Shown: positions 6,010-13,205, numbered from the stretch's first letter. The stretch is 13,205 bases of DNA from an uncultured Collinsella sp. (GCA_900544425.1 UQUX01000046.1:1-13205), one strand, 5' to 3'. Notes: a model not told the origin generated them from the letters alone. Made by a program: numbers and translations.

Positions 6010-7221
6010 TTAAAGAGAGAATAGGCGTGCAGTGACCGTCTCTGGTATACCCTGGCTGTTGCGCACCGTGGCGTACGTAAGGAATGAGTCCGACTTTCCC
6101 GCCGTAGCTGGATAATCGCCATACTCCAAAGCGCGGTCGGGCGACAGCAGCGAGCCATAGGTCTTGGCAGAGGTGTCGATCAGGAAATGCGACGCCTGTA
6201 CCTTAACAAGGTATTTATTCTTCTTGCCAGCCGCACATGCAAGCGGCTCGCGGGACAGGAAGAGATACGGCCCTCCCTCATTACCGATATACGTGCCCAT
6301 GTTGCCCAGGCTGCCCACGCCACTATAGGTCGCCTCGATAGAAAACACGAAGGTATCGCCCATATATACGGCCTCGAAAGGCGAGACTGACGAGGGAAGA
6401 ACTAGCTGGGCACGTTTGGTGTTGTTGCCGTCGGTCAGATCGATTGCCGTTATGCCGTAGTAGACGCCCTCGTCGTTGCGGACACGCGGCGAGATGGTCA
6501 AAATGCCGTCGCTCGCGCGCGGGGCCGATGCAAAGCGGCCCGTCGATTTCCAAATTACCTCGGCCTTGGATTCATCAAGCGAGCGACGATAGCAAAACGA
6601 ATCACTACTCGTTTTATTGCCGCCTGCCGAAGGCATTTTATACCAGATGACTGATGACCCGAACGCCGTGAACAGGGGCGGATCATAGTCCTTGCCACCT
6701 CGATCGAGCTCAACCACGTCGCCAGAGAGCGAAGCGCCCGACAGATTTTGAGCGTAGAGCTTCCACGATGAATTGGCAAAGTTCATCTCAACCCACGCGA
6801 ATACGCCGTCGCCGGCACGGACATCGTAGAATGCGTATCCCGTGCCCTCGATAGGATCCTCGATTAATGTGGTAAGCGAGCCATCGCCCAGGTTGAGCAC
6901 GCCGAGTGTGTTGGCGTGCAGTGCCGATGCGGGCGCCATCATCGCCGCGGCGTAATCGCCGTCGCAGTAGTACAGCAGCGTACCCAGAGGCAGCGTCCAC
7001 GATGACGCCGGCTCAAGATCGATGTCGACTGCCTCGTACTCATCCGTAATCGAGATGATTTTGGAATCGTCCTTGATAACCTGCGGCTCGCCGGCGGCAT
7101 CATCGCTGGTACCCGTTTTTTTCGAGCATCCGGCAAGCACCGTGGCAGCGCCCGCGGCAGCCCCACCGAGTACAAAGCCGCGACGCGATATTCCGTTCTT
7201 GATGTGATCGGCGATACCCAT
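6010..7221 (-). CDS. Tat-exported lipoprotein of unknown function
   Basis: The N-terminus holds a twin-arginine motif, SRRGFVLGG (Arg13-Arg14), then an Ala/Gly-rich hydrophobic stretch and a lipobox VLAGC with Cys32. The product should therefore be exported folded by the Tat pathway and lipid-anchored on the outer face of the membrane. The mature 370 residues are rich in beta-strand-like, aromatic and Gly/Asp-turn patterns, as in a beta-propeller or a similar repeated beta-sheet protein. I see no catalytic motif and cannot assign a substrate. Its ATG overlaps the stop of the TSCPD gene (TAATG, one shared base). Because its own ribosome site is weak, translation is probably coupled. A Tat route could mean folding or cofactor loading before export, but no cofactor site is evident. 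Confidence 0.85.
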   Translation of the reverse strand: MGIADHIKNGISRRGFVLGGAAAGAATVLAGCSKKTGTSDDAAGEPQVIKDDSKIISITDEYEAVDIDLEPASSWTLPLGTLLYYCDGDYAAAMMAPASALHANTLGVLNLGDGSLTTLIEDPIEGTGYAFYDVRAGDGVFAWVEMNFANSSWKLYAQNLSGASLSGDVVELDRGGKDYDPPLFTAFGSSVIWYKMPSAGGNKTSSDSFCYRRSLDESKAEVIWKSTGRFASAPRASDGILTISPRVRNDEGVYYGITAIDLTDGNNTKRAQLVLPSSVSPFEAVYMGDTFVFSIEATYSGVGSLGNMGTYIGNEGGPYLFLSREPLACAAGKKNKYLVKVQASHFLIDTSAKTYGSLLSPDRALEYGDYPATAGKSDSFLTYATVRNSQGIPETVTARLFSL

Positions 7222-7484
7222 TAGGCGATCTCGGCGCGAGCGGCCTCGATAGCGCGCGTAAGCTGGTCGGCGCAGGAGGTCTTTTTCATACCGCAGGTAT
7301 TACCGGCGAGAACCTCGATTACGCGATCGGCGGGAGCGCCCTCGACCAGCTTGGAGATAGCCTTGAGATTGCCGTCGCAGCCGCCGGTAAACTCAACGCC
7401 CACCACCTTGTTGCCGTCATCGGAAAGGTCAAGGTGAATATTGCGAGCACACACGCCCTGAGGCTTGTAATCAAACGAAATCAT
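7221..7484 (-). CDS. Small TSCPD-domain protein (TIGR03905-like)
   Basis: This 87-residue cytoplasmic protein resembles the uncharacterised TIGR03905/TSCPD family, small stand-alone relatives of a C-terminal domain of some B12-dependent ribonucleotide reductases. Four cysteines are spaced as expected for the family: Cys12 (GVCARN), Cys36 (GGCDGN), Cys64 (NTCGMK) and Cys71 (TSCADQL). The eponymous TSCPD reads TSCAD here, so the proline is replaced. Metal or redox binding by the cysteines is plausible but not shown. A strong site, GAGAGGGG, lies five bases before the ATG. It is first in an overlapping pair with the Tat lipoprotein gene. No function is established for the stand-alone form that I can cite with confidence. 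Confidence 0.85.
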   Translation of the reverse strand: MISFDYKPQGVCARNIHLDLSDDGNKVVGVEFTGGCDGNLKAISKLVEGAPADRVIEVLAGNTCGMKKTSCADQLTRAIEAARAEIA

Positions 7485-7518
7485 GCGATCCCCTCTCAGA
7501 ATGTTATTCGAGACGACT

Positions 7519-7545
7519 ATTATCCCCGTCTTTCCCTAAATGCAA
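7519..7545 (-). promoter_or_regulatory. Possible promoter for TSCPD/lipoprotein pair
   Basis: On the minus strand TTGCAT (7545-7540) is followed after 15 bp by GATAAT (7524-7519), 35 bp before the TSCPD start. The -10 box is good but the spacer is short and the -35 box weak, so this is tentative. The hairpin of the preceding purB transcript ends just upstream. Confidence 0.35.
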
Positions 7546-7548
7546 CGA

Positions 7549-7586
7549 GGCGCTTTGCCGGCAACACACATTACCAGCAAAGCGCC
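7549..7586 (-). terminator. Putative terminator hairpin after purB
   Basis: A perfect ten-pair stem (ggcgctttgc/gcaaagcgcc) with an 18-base loop lies 27-64 bp after the purB stop. The following minus-strand sequence TCGTTGCATTT has only scattered T residues, so termination strength is uncertain. On the plus strand the stem is followed by CTAAAAAG, so it does not serve that direction either. Confidence 0.55.
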
Positions 7587-7612
7587 CTAAAAAGCTAACG
7601 TTATGCCCGAAC

Positions 7613-8959
7613 CTACTCGAAGCTCAGCTGCTCCAGACGATCAAAGACCGTGTCGATACGGGTGAGGAAGTCCCACGGATCAAAGATCTCGTCGAGCTTC
7701 TCCTGACTGACGGTGCAGCGCGGGTCGGCCTCGAGACGCTCCTTAAAGGTGGGGCCGGAGACACAATCCTGTACCTCGTGCCAGGTTGCCATAGCGTTCT
7801 CCTGCACAATGGCGTACGCGTCCTCGCGGGTGATGCCCGTGTCGACGAGGGCGAGCAGTACCTTGGAAGAGAAGATGAGGCCGCGGGTCTTATTGAGGTT
7901 GGCCATCATGCGGGCGGGATACAGCTGCAGGCCGTCGATAACGCGGATGAGGCACTGGAACATGTGGTCGAGGGCGATGAAGCTATCGGCCTGGGCGACG
8001 CGCTCGGCAGAGGAGTGCGAAATGTCACGCTCGTGCCACAGGGCGACGTTATCGAAGGCAACCTGGGCGTTGGACTTCACGACGCGCGACAGACCGCAGA
8101 CTTTCTCCATGGTGATGGGGTTGCGCTTGTGCGGCATGGCTGAGCTGCCCTTTTGGCCCTTACGGAACGGCTCCTCGGCCTCGAGCGTATCGGTCTTCTG
8201 TAGATTGCGAACCTCGGTAGCGATGCGCTCACAGGTGGCCGCTGTAGTGGCAAGCACGCCGGCAAGGTAGGCATGGTGATCGCGGCTGATGACCTGCGTG
8301 GACAGGGGATCGTGGACCAGGCCCAGGTGCTCGCAGACGTACTCCTCGACGAACGGCTCGATGGAGCTGTACGTGCCGACAGCGCCCGAGATAGCACCGA
8401 AGGCAACATTCTTGCGGGCGTCCTCAAGACGATCCAGATCGCGCTTGAGCTCCCAGGCCCAAGAGCCAAACTTCATGCCGAAGGTCATCGGCTCGGCATG
8501 GATGCCATGAGTACGGCCGGCGCAGAGCGTGTTGCGCTCCTCAAAGGCGCGACGCTTGCAGATCTCGCCGAGTTTTTTGACGTCCTCGATGATCAGGTCG
8601 CAGGCCTGGGTGAGCTGGTAGCACAGGGCCGTGTCGCCCAGATCGGAGCTGGTCATGCCATAGTGAACCCAGCGGCTGGGCTTGGGGTCGCCCTCGGGAA
8701 CATCGGCATCGATGTACTCCTTCATGTTGGTCAGGAAGGCAATGACGTCGTGGCGCGTGACTTCCTCGATCTCATCGACCTTCGCCTTCTCAAAGTTGGC
8801 ATGGTCGCGGATCCACTGGGCCTCGTCTTTGGAAATACCGATCTTGCCGAGCTCCGCCTGGGCCTCGCAGGCCAGAACCTCGATCTCCTGCCAAATGGCG
8901 TACTTGTTCTCGAGGGAGAAGATGTGTCCCATCTCCGGGCGGGTATAGCGATCGATCAT
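7613..8959 (-). CDS. purB: Adenylosuccinate lyase
   Basis: PurB splits fumarate from SAICAR and from adenylosuccinate, acting once in IMP synthesis (after PurC) and once in AMP synthesis; it works as a cytoplasmic tetramer. The fumarase/aspartase-superfamily signature GSSAMPHKRNP (271-281) carries the mobile loop with the catalytic serine. Other family blocks are TRHDV with His70, HYGMTSSDLGDT (99-110), GRTHGIHAEP with His151, and WHERDISHSSAERV. The 448-residue length is normal. I chose the ATG at 8959, with AAGGAG five bases before it; an upstream in-frame start at 9025 lacks such a site and would cover the putative promoter region. A hairpin follows the stop. Confidence 0.96.
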   Translation of the reverse strand: MIDRYTRPEMGHIFSLENKYAIWQEIEVLACEAQAELGKIGISKDEAQWIRDHANFEKAKVDEIEEVTRHDVIAFLTNMKEYIDADVPEGDPKPSRWVHYGMTSSDLGDTALCYQLTQACDLIIEDVKKLGEICKRRAFEERNTLCAGRTHGIHAEPMTFGMKFGSWAWELKRDLDRLEDARKNVAFGAISGAVGTYSSIEPFVEEYVCEHLGLVHDPLSTQVISRDHHAYLAGVLATTAATCERIATEVRNLQKTDTLEAEEPFRKGQKGSSAMPHKRNPITMEKVCGLSRVVKSNAQVAFDNVALWHERDISHSSAERVAQADSFIALDHMFQCLIRVIDGLQLYPARMMANLNKTRGLIFSSKVLLALVDTGITREDAYAIVQENAMATWHEVQDCVSGPTFKERLEADPRCTVSQEKLDEIFDPWDFLTRIDTVFDRLEQLSFE

Positions 8960-9003
8960 AGCGGCTCCTTTTTGGTTATTGGCACGTTGGTCGTAACCCA
9001 ACC

Positions 9004-9009
9004 ATTGTA
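9004..9009 (-). promoter_or_regulatory. Possible -10 element of purB
   Basis: TACAAT on the minus strand lies 45 bp before the purB ATG and would give a leader of about 38 nt. No good -35 box is found at 16-18 bp; TTGCAC is only 10 bp upstream. It may need an activator or be coincidental. Confidence 0.3.
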
Positions 9010-9061
9010 CCGTGCGCAGGTGCAAGTATGGGCAGCAGGCATTAACCTAACATTTTGGAAT

Positions 9062-9193
9062 TGGAGCGAGCATGGGGACGTCCGCGTATTTGCTTCGCAA
9101 ATCCGCACCGGCTGCGGCGACACGCCCGGACCTACACCCATGCGCGGGCAAAATGGGTTGAATCTGACGCCCCCGGCTGTCTCCCGTGCTCGA
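9062..9193. repeat. Distal degenerate unit of tRNA-Gly-associated repeat
   Basis: The unit begins with a decayed tRNA-Gly 3' end (9062-9080: tggagcgagcatggggac, against tggagcgggcaacgggac in the real gene), reading away from the tRNA. The hairpin tttgc-ttc-gcaaa (9089-9101) follows. Positions 9084-9113 are identical to 9216-9245 over 30 bases. The remainder (9114-9193) is degraded, with only a vague T-arm trace (gggttgaatctgac, near 9154) and no terminator. The offset to the next unit is 132 bp. Confidence 0.75.
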
Positions 9194-9385
9194 TGGAGTG
9201 GGCAACGGGACGTCTGCGTATTTGCTTCGCAAATCCGCACCGGCTTCAGGCGCCTGTCGGCGCCTTCGCCTGCTCGCTACAAACGCTTCGCGTTTGCTTA
9301 ACGCTCGCACCCTGGCGGGTTCGAGTCCCGGCGCTTGGTAGTAAAAAGCACGGCAACGTAACGCTGCCGTGCTTGTGCTTTTTAC
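9194..9385. repeat. Proximal unit of tRNA-Gly-associated repeat
   Basis: The tRNA-Gly 3'-end fragment (9194-9212, two mismatches to the real gene at 9386-9404) breaks off inside the T-loop. A hairpin body follows: tttgc-ttc-gcaaa (9221-9233), ggcg-cctt-cgcc (9259-9270) and aaacgc-ttc-gcgttt (9281-9295). The body ends in a T-arm-like sequence (9314-9330) and then the terminator of the real tRNA-Gly. This is the same order of parts as at tRNA-Lys (331-497). It is not a tRNA gene. Confidence 0.8.
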
Positions 9386-9386
9386 T
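9340..9386 (-). terminator. Terminator of tRNA-Gly with nested stems
   Basis: On the minus strand AGCACGGCA pairs with TGCCGTGCT (9373-9365 with 9355-9347), followed by a T run (plus-strand A43-A47 of the 9300s). An alternative outer stem, agtaaaaagcac (9340-9351) with gtgctttttact (9375-9386), overlaps the encoded CCA end. It begins about 12 bp after the mature tRNA and should end its transcript. A plus-strand transcript would also meet a stem and T run here. Confidence 0.85.
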
Positions 9387-9460
9387 GGAGCGGGCAACGG
9401 GACTCGAACCCGCGAGTGTCAGCTTGGGAAGCTGATGCCTTACCACTTGGCGATGCCCGC
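9386..9460 (-). tRNA. tRNA-Gly (anticodon CCC)
   Basis: The 75-nt gene, including an encoded CCA (9388-9386), forms a full cloverleaf. The acceptor stem is GCGGGCA/TGCCCGC with discriminator T. The anticodon arm TCAGC-TTCCCAA-GCTGA gives anticodon CCC, and the T-arm is GCGGG-TTCGAGT-CCCGT. CCC reads the GGG glycine codon. The CCA is encoded, in contrast to the tRNA-Lys of this window. Its own promoter and terminator flank it. Confidence 0.97.
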
Positions 9461-9473
9461 ATATGTGGGGGAT

Positions 9474-9503
9474 AGTATAACGCGGTTGTCTTGTTCGATA
9501 CAA
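9474..9503 (-). promoter_or_regulatory. Promoter of tRNA-Gly
   Basis: On the minus strand TTGTAT (9503-9498) and TATACT (9479-9474) are spaced by 18 bp. The -10 box ends 13 bases before the tRNA, giving a leader of about six bases. The -10 is five of six to consensus. Confidence 0.65.
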
Positions 9504-9757
9504 GGGTGTCGATGCTTGTTTTAGCTGTGGAGAATCGTTTGAAAACCGCGCCAATTGTGGAGATGAGGACCTTTGTCTTTCTTTTCTTACCATCTTCTAC
9601 CTGCACTTTTATCTGATTGTTGTATTTGAGCTCGATTTGTCAGAAATCGGGCAAGCTTTTGGTCAGGCTCCGGTACTTACCCGCATGAACCTCGGGGGTA
9701 GCCTCATCCTACGCGTCGCAGCCTCCCCGTGCGGCGCACGAGGGATAAGGAGCAGCC
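9504..9757. other. Upstream region of the adhesin gene
   Basis: I see no gene in these 254 bases. They must hold the plus-strand promoter of the adhesin, but no convincing -35/-10 pair stands out. The ribosome site AAGGAG (9747-9752) is five bases before the ATG. A short stem cgtgc-ggc-gcacg (9728-9740) lies just before it and could affect access to the site. Confidence 0.5.
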
Positions 9758-12700
9758 ATGTCCAACGCACCCACGCACTCTGTCCACAGCGCAATCGCAA
9801 CAGGTCCGCTGCTCCTGCTCCTCTTCCTGCTTTTCGGCTGCCTGGCACCGGGAGCCGCATTTGCCGTCGATGGCTACGACCAGCTCGGCTTCCGCACTAT
9901 TAGCGATGATTGTGGGCCCTTCCTCATCGGCAAGTATGAAGCTCAAGACGCCTCGATTGCCTACTGCATGAACCAGGAGCGCCCCGGCCCCACCAAGCCG
10001 GGCGGCCCATGGCTCAACTTTGATCAAGGCTGGGTGTGGCTCGACGACGAGTTCGCGGCAATCGTTTGTCACGGATATCCTACCGCCACGTCGTTTGGCG
10101 GTTACCATCTTTCACCCGATCGCGCCCGCGCCGCAACCCAGCTTGCCGTATGGATGCTCAACGGCACTACCCATGTCGACGGTACCTATTCCTACACGAC
10201 CGCTCAGGGCAAAACCAAGAGTGGGCACTTTACCGCCGACAATGAAGTCGTGGCGGCTGCGCGGTGGCTCCACGACAGCGCAAAATCAGGAAGCATCAAA
10301 GCCGCTCCGCACCGCGCGCGGCGCTATCTAGGAGCCGTATCGGGCGGCAGCAAACGTCAAGACATGCTCTATGTACTGCCGGCGGTCTCTGTTTCCTTCC
10401 AAAAGCAGTCTGCAAACGCTGCCATTACCAGCGGAAACAATACTTATCAGTTTGACGGGGCAACATTCGATGTTTTTGAGAGCACCAGCGGCGCGCGTGT
10501 CGACACCGTCCAGATGGACAGCAACGGTCGAGCGCAAGCAACACTTCTGCCCAACACGGCATACTACCTAGTTGAAACGAAGGCGCCGGCCGGCTATGTC
10601 CCCCGTCGTGATCGCATCGCCTTTACCACGGGGAATGACGGTGGACAGGTCGCCATTGATGAACAGCCCGGCACCATCAACCTGCGTATCGTAAAACTCG
10701 ATGCCGCGACGAATGCCGGCCCCCAGGTGGGATCTTCACTCGCAGGAGCAGAGTTCACGTGTGTGTCGCAATCAACCCCTGGATGGGCGCAAATCCTCAC
10801 GACCGACGAAAGCGGTCGGGCCACCCTCGCCGATGTCCCCTTAGGAACCTTTACCATCTACGAATCAAAAGCCCCCGAGGGCTACCTGCCATCCAACGAC
10901 AGCTGGACCTATACCGTTGGAGCCGACCAGCTCGGCGATTCAGGCGTGGTCGAGATCGAATCTCGCATTTCCGATATCCCCATTGCGTTTAACCTTGAGA
11001 TTTCCAAATTCAAGGATTACGGCAATAGCGATCAATCCGGCCTGGAGCAGCCGGCGGGTGGTGTTGTCTTTGAGGTTGTCAGCAACAGCTCTCAGCAGGT
11101 TGTTGGCACACTGACCACAAACGTCTATGGCTTTGCCTCCACCAAAGATCAGCCCGAAGCATGGTTCGGCGCAGGCAAGCGACCCGCCGGTGTCCACGGA
11201 GCCGTCCCATTCGACCGTGCCGGCTACACGGTTCGCGAGGTTCCGGAAACCGTCCCCGAGGGTTTTAAACGTGCAGGAGAATGGACCGTCGGGGCCAATC
11301 AGATTTCCAACGGCGCCGAGCTTCAATATATCGTGGACAACCACGCTCTGTCGACGCATCTCCAGATTGTAAAACGCGATGCCCAAACAGGCGCTTCTGT
11401 TCCACTAGCCGGATTCACCTTCCAACTCCTCGACAGCAATCACGAATCTGTCTCACAAACTTGCTGGTATCCAACACATAACGTAATGGACACCTTTACG
11501 ACTGACGCGACCGGGACCGTCACACTGCCCGAATCGCTCGTGCCGGGCACCTATTATGTACGCGAAACCTCGGCCAAAGAGCCCTATCTTGTCGGCGAGG
11601 AGATCGAGGTAAACATACCCGCCGACATGAACCTAACGCCCGTTGCAATCGCCTCGTATTATGACCACGCCGCGACCGGAAACATCAGGATCGTTAAAAC
11701 CGATGCCATAGACGGCAGCAGCCTCGCGGGCGCCGTCTTTGAGATCCGTGCCTCGGGTGATATCGTGCGCCCCGACGGTAGCATTGCCGCGCTCGACGGT
11801 GAGACTGTCGCTACCGTCACGACGGATGAAACTGGAGAAGCACGCGCGGACAACCTCCCGCTGGGATCTGGCACCGCACGCTACGAGGTTGTCGAGACTC
11901 AAGCGCCGGCAGGCTTCTTGCTCGATCGGACAACCCATATTGTCGACCTTACTTATGCCGACCAGAAAACACCCGTTGTAGAAGCACGGCTTAACGTATC
12001 CGACGATTACACCAAGGTTGATATCTCCAAGGTCGATGCAAGCGGTGAGCAGGAAGTGGAAGGCGCACAGCTCACCTTATATGGTCCCGATAAAACCGAA
12101 ATAGACTCCTGGACCTCATCCGACAAGCCGCACCGCGTCGAACATCTTGCACCCGGCACCTACTCGTTGCGCGAAATGATGTCTCCGCGGACCTATGACC
12201 TTGCCGAGGAGATAACGTTTGAAATAAAAGATACGGGAGAAGTCCAATCCGTCGCGATGAAGGATGCGCCCATCGAGATCAAGGGGCAGGTCGACAAGCG
12301 TCAGGAACTTGTCCAACCTATCGAAAAGGGCCTGTTGGCTAACGGCGATGGTAAAAACCGCGCCACGACGCAAACCAATAGTGATGGGCTTTTCTCCTAT
12401 ACCATCGATGCTCGAAACGATTCCGCTACTTGGGTTGATGAGTTTACGATTACCGATGATCTTGAGTGCGCCAAAGACGGCACGGCGAGATTCATCTCAA
12501 TCGAAACCCCCGTCGCCATCGGCGACCTCAACGGTCTGTGCAACGTGTGGTATCGCACGACGCCGTTGGACTCGACAGACGTCGATGAACCGGCGAACGC
12601 GACACTTGACGATGGGCACGAAAATCCTTGGCTTGAGTCCGACGAAGTAAAAGAGAGCCTTGGTGAGGACTATCGCCTCGTCGATTACGACGGCTGGCGC

Positions 12701-13189
12701 CTCTGGAAGGCGGATGTCTCGACCACGGAATCCACCACACTCGAGGCGGAAGAGCTCGACCTTGCATCCAATACCGTCGTAACAGGCATTCGAATTGAAT
12801 ACGGTGCGGTAGCCGCCGACTTTACGACTCGAAGCGATGCGGATTCTTGGACCCGCGATGATCTCAAAGATGAGCACGACGACCTTGACGATGCCAAAGC
12901 AATCCTTGGCACAGACGCTCGGGGCGCAGTCGTACATATGCAGGCAACGTCGGCTTATACGCCCCAAACCGCACTCACCAACAGCGCGCGCGTCGATCTT
13001 TGCCGCAACGGCGGTGGCGATAAACTTGAGTCACATGACGAGGACAGCGTCATTCAACGCTGTACCCTACCGCAGGACCTACCGGCAACAGGATCAGTTC
13101 CCATCGCCGCTTGCATCACCGCGCTCCTGACCTCGGGTGCCGCAGCCCTATGGTTCGCTCGCCTTAGGTCGATCCCAAAGAAGCGCTAG
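9758..13189 (+). CDS. Sortase-anchored thioester/SpaA-repeat surface adhesin
   Basis: The 1143-residue product has a signal peptide (hydrophobic 17-35, likely cut after AFA36). A thioester domain follows at about 40-205, with Cys70 in AYCMNQE and Gln128 in ATQLAVW, the pair that forms an internal Cys-Gln thioester in this family and can bind host amines covalently. Six SpaA/Cna-B-like beta domains follow (about 208-302, 308-402, 410-528, 533-640, 641-747, 752-835). Each starts with a Lys strand such as LRIVKLDA and has an E-box such as VETKAPAGY (Glu273, 369, 494, 603, 713, 806), as needed for intramolecular isopeptide bonds. Residues 838-1105 form a different domain with four cysteines. The C-terminus has LPATG (1108-1112), a membrane helix and the tail RLRSIPKKR, so a sortase links it to the wall or to a pilus. 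AAGGAG precedes the ATG. Confidence 0.92.
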   Translation: MSNAPTHSVHSAIATGPLLLLLFLLFGCLAPGAAFAVDGYDQLGFRTISDDCGPFLIGKYEAQDASIAYCMNQERPGPTKPGGPWLNFDQGWVWLDDEFAAIVCHGYPTATSFGGYHLSPDRARAATQLAVWMLNGTTHVDGTYSYTTAQGKTKSGHFTADNEVVAAARWLHDSAKSGSIKAAPHRARRYLGAVSGGSKRQDMLYVLPAVSVSFQKQSANAAITSGNNTYQFDGATFDVFESTSGARVDTVQMDSNGRAQATLLPNTAYYLVETKAPAGYVPRRDRIAFTTGNDGGQVAIDEQPGTINLRIVKLDAATNAGPQVGSSLAGAEFTCVSQSTPGWAQILTTDESGRATLADVPLGTFTIYESKAPEGYLPSNDSWTYTVGADQLGDSGVVEIESRISDIPIAFNLEISKFKDYGNSDQSGLEQPAGGVVFEVVSNSSQQVVGTLTTNVYGFASTKDQPEAWFGAGKRPAGVHGAVPFDRAGYTVREVPETVPEGFKRAGEWTVGANQISNGAELQYIVDNHALSTHLQIVKRDAQTGASVPLAGFTFQLLDSNHESVSQTCWYPTHNVMDTFTTDATGTVTLPESLVPGTYYVRETSAKEPYLVGEEIEVNIPADMNLTPVAIASYYDHAATGNIRIVKTDAIDGSSLAGAVFEIRASGDIVRPDGSIAALDGETVATVTTDETGEARADNLPLGSGTARYEVVETQAPAGFLLDRTTHIVDLTYADQKTPVVEARLNVSDDYTKVDISKVDASGEQEVEGAQLTLYGPDKTEIDSWTSSDKPHRVEHLAPGTYSLREMMSPRTYDLAEEITFEIKDTGEVQSVAMKDAPIEIKGQVDKRQELVQPIEKGLLANGDGKNRATTQTNSDGLFSYTIDARNDSATWVDEFTITDDLECAKDGTARFISIETPVAIGDLNGLCNVWYRTTPLDSTDVDEPANATLDDGHENPWLESDEVKESLGEDYRLVDYDGWRLWKADVSTTESTTLEAEELDLASNTVVTGIRIEYGAVAADFTTRSDADSWTRDDLKDEHDDLDDAKAILGTDARGAVVHMQATSAYTPQTALTNSARVDLCRNGGGDKLESHDEDSVIQRCTLPQDLPATGSVPIAACITALLTSGAAALWFARLRSIPKKR

Positions 13190-13193
13190 CGCG

Positions 13194-13205
13194 ATGAAAA
13201 AGCGG
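13194..13205 (+). CDS. Start of a downstream gene (partial)
   Basis: An ATG four bases after the adhesin stop begins Met-Lys-Lys-Arg and runs off the window. A basic start of this kind suits a signal peptide or membrane anchor. A sortase or second surface protein is common in this position, but four codons cannot show it. The ribosome site is weak (AAGAAG), which would fit translational coupling to the adhesin. Confidence 0.35.

Noticed and set aside
8273..9301. Plus-strand frame running from antisense purB into the tRNA-Gly repeats
   Set aside because: It covers purB in antisense and then repeat DNA; there is no ribosome site and the product has no family features.
9062..9340. Possible CRISPR array
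   Set aside because: The repeats are few, unequal in spacing (132 and 192 bp) and derived from a tRNA end; there are no regular spacers and no cas genes.
263..9460. Integrative element or prophage bounded by the two tRNA genes
   Set aside because: The genes between are housekeeping or regulatory, with no integrase, phage or plasmid functions, and the flanking tRNAs differ.
9824..9880. Adhesin as a lipoprotein (LFGC at residues 25-28)
   Set aside because: Phe at -2 is unusual for a lipobox, a good signal peptidase I site (AFA) follows, and the C-terminal LPATG anchor fits a wall protein.

Overview
The window looks like chromosomal DNA from a high-GC Gram-positive gut actinobacterium of the Coriobacteriia, most likely Collinsella or a close relative. 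This is inferred from GC-rich coding, clear AAGGAG-type ribosome binding sites, GTG starts, a Tat lipoprotein, and a long sortase-anchored SpaA-type surface protein beside purine biosynthesis genes. No rRNA or marker alignment was available to confirm it.

Layout. Positions 1-262 hold no recognisable gene. From 263 to 9503 nearly everything is read from the minus strand. In minus-strand order the genes are: tRNA-Gly(CCC) (9460-9386), purB (8959-7613), a small TSCPD-type protein (7484-7221) overlapping a Tat-exported lipoprotein (7221-6010), an OmpR-type response regulator (5856-5134) with its histidine kinase (5122-3557), purC (3447-2560) fused without a gap to a basic two-helix membrane protein (2559-1984), a strong terminator, an M29 aminopeptidase (1894-614), and tRNA-Lys(TTT) (585-513). 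The plus strand carries one 1143-residue thioester/SpaA-repeat surface adhesin with an LPATG sorting signal (9758-13189). The first codons of another gene follow it at the window edge.

The most unusual content lies downstream of the two tRNA genes. The tRNA-Lys 3' quarter, its terminator and a T-arm-like palindrome form an 88-89 bp direct repeat around a 90-bp GC-rich hairpin body. Downstream of tRNA-Gly, two degenerate tRNA 3'-end fragments alternate with bodies of the same type. The Lys and Gly bodies share ordered hairpins and end in a T-arm-like sequence, although the tRNAs differ. They therefore look like one family of small tRNA-associated elements that join in the T-loop. No integrase is present in the window.

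Genes and function. purB and purC encode two steps of IMP/AMP synthesis but are separated by other genes, so they do not form one compact purine operon here. The regulator/kinase pair is a complete two-component system with an extracytoplasmic sensor domain; its signal is unknown. The adhesin is probably displayed on the cell wall by a sortase encoded outside the window.
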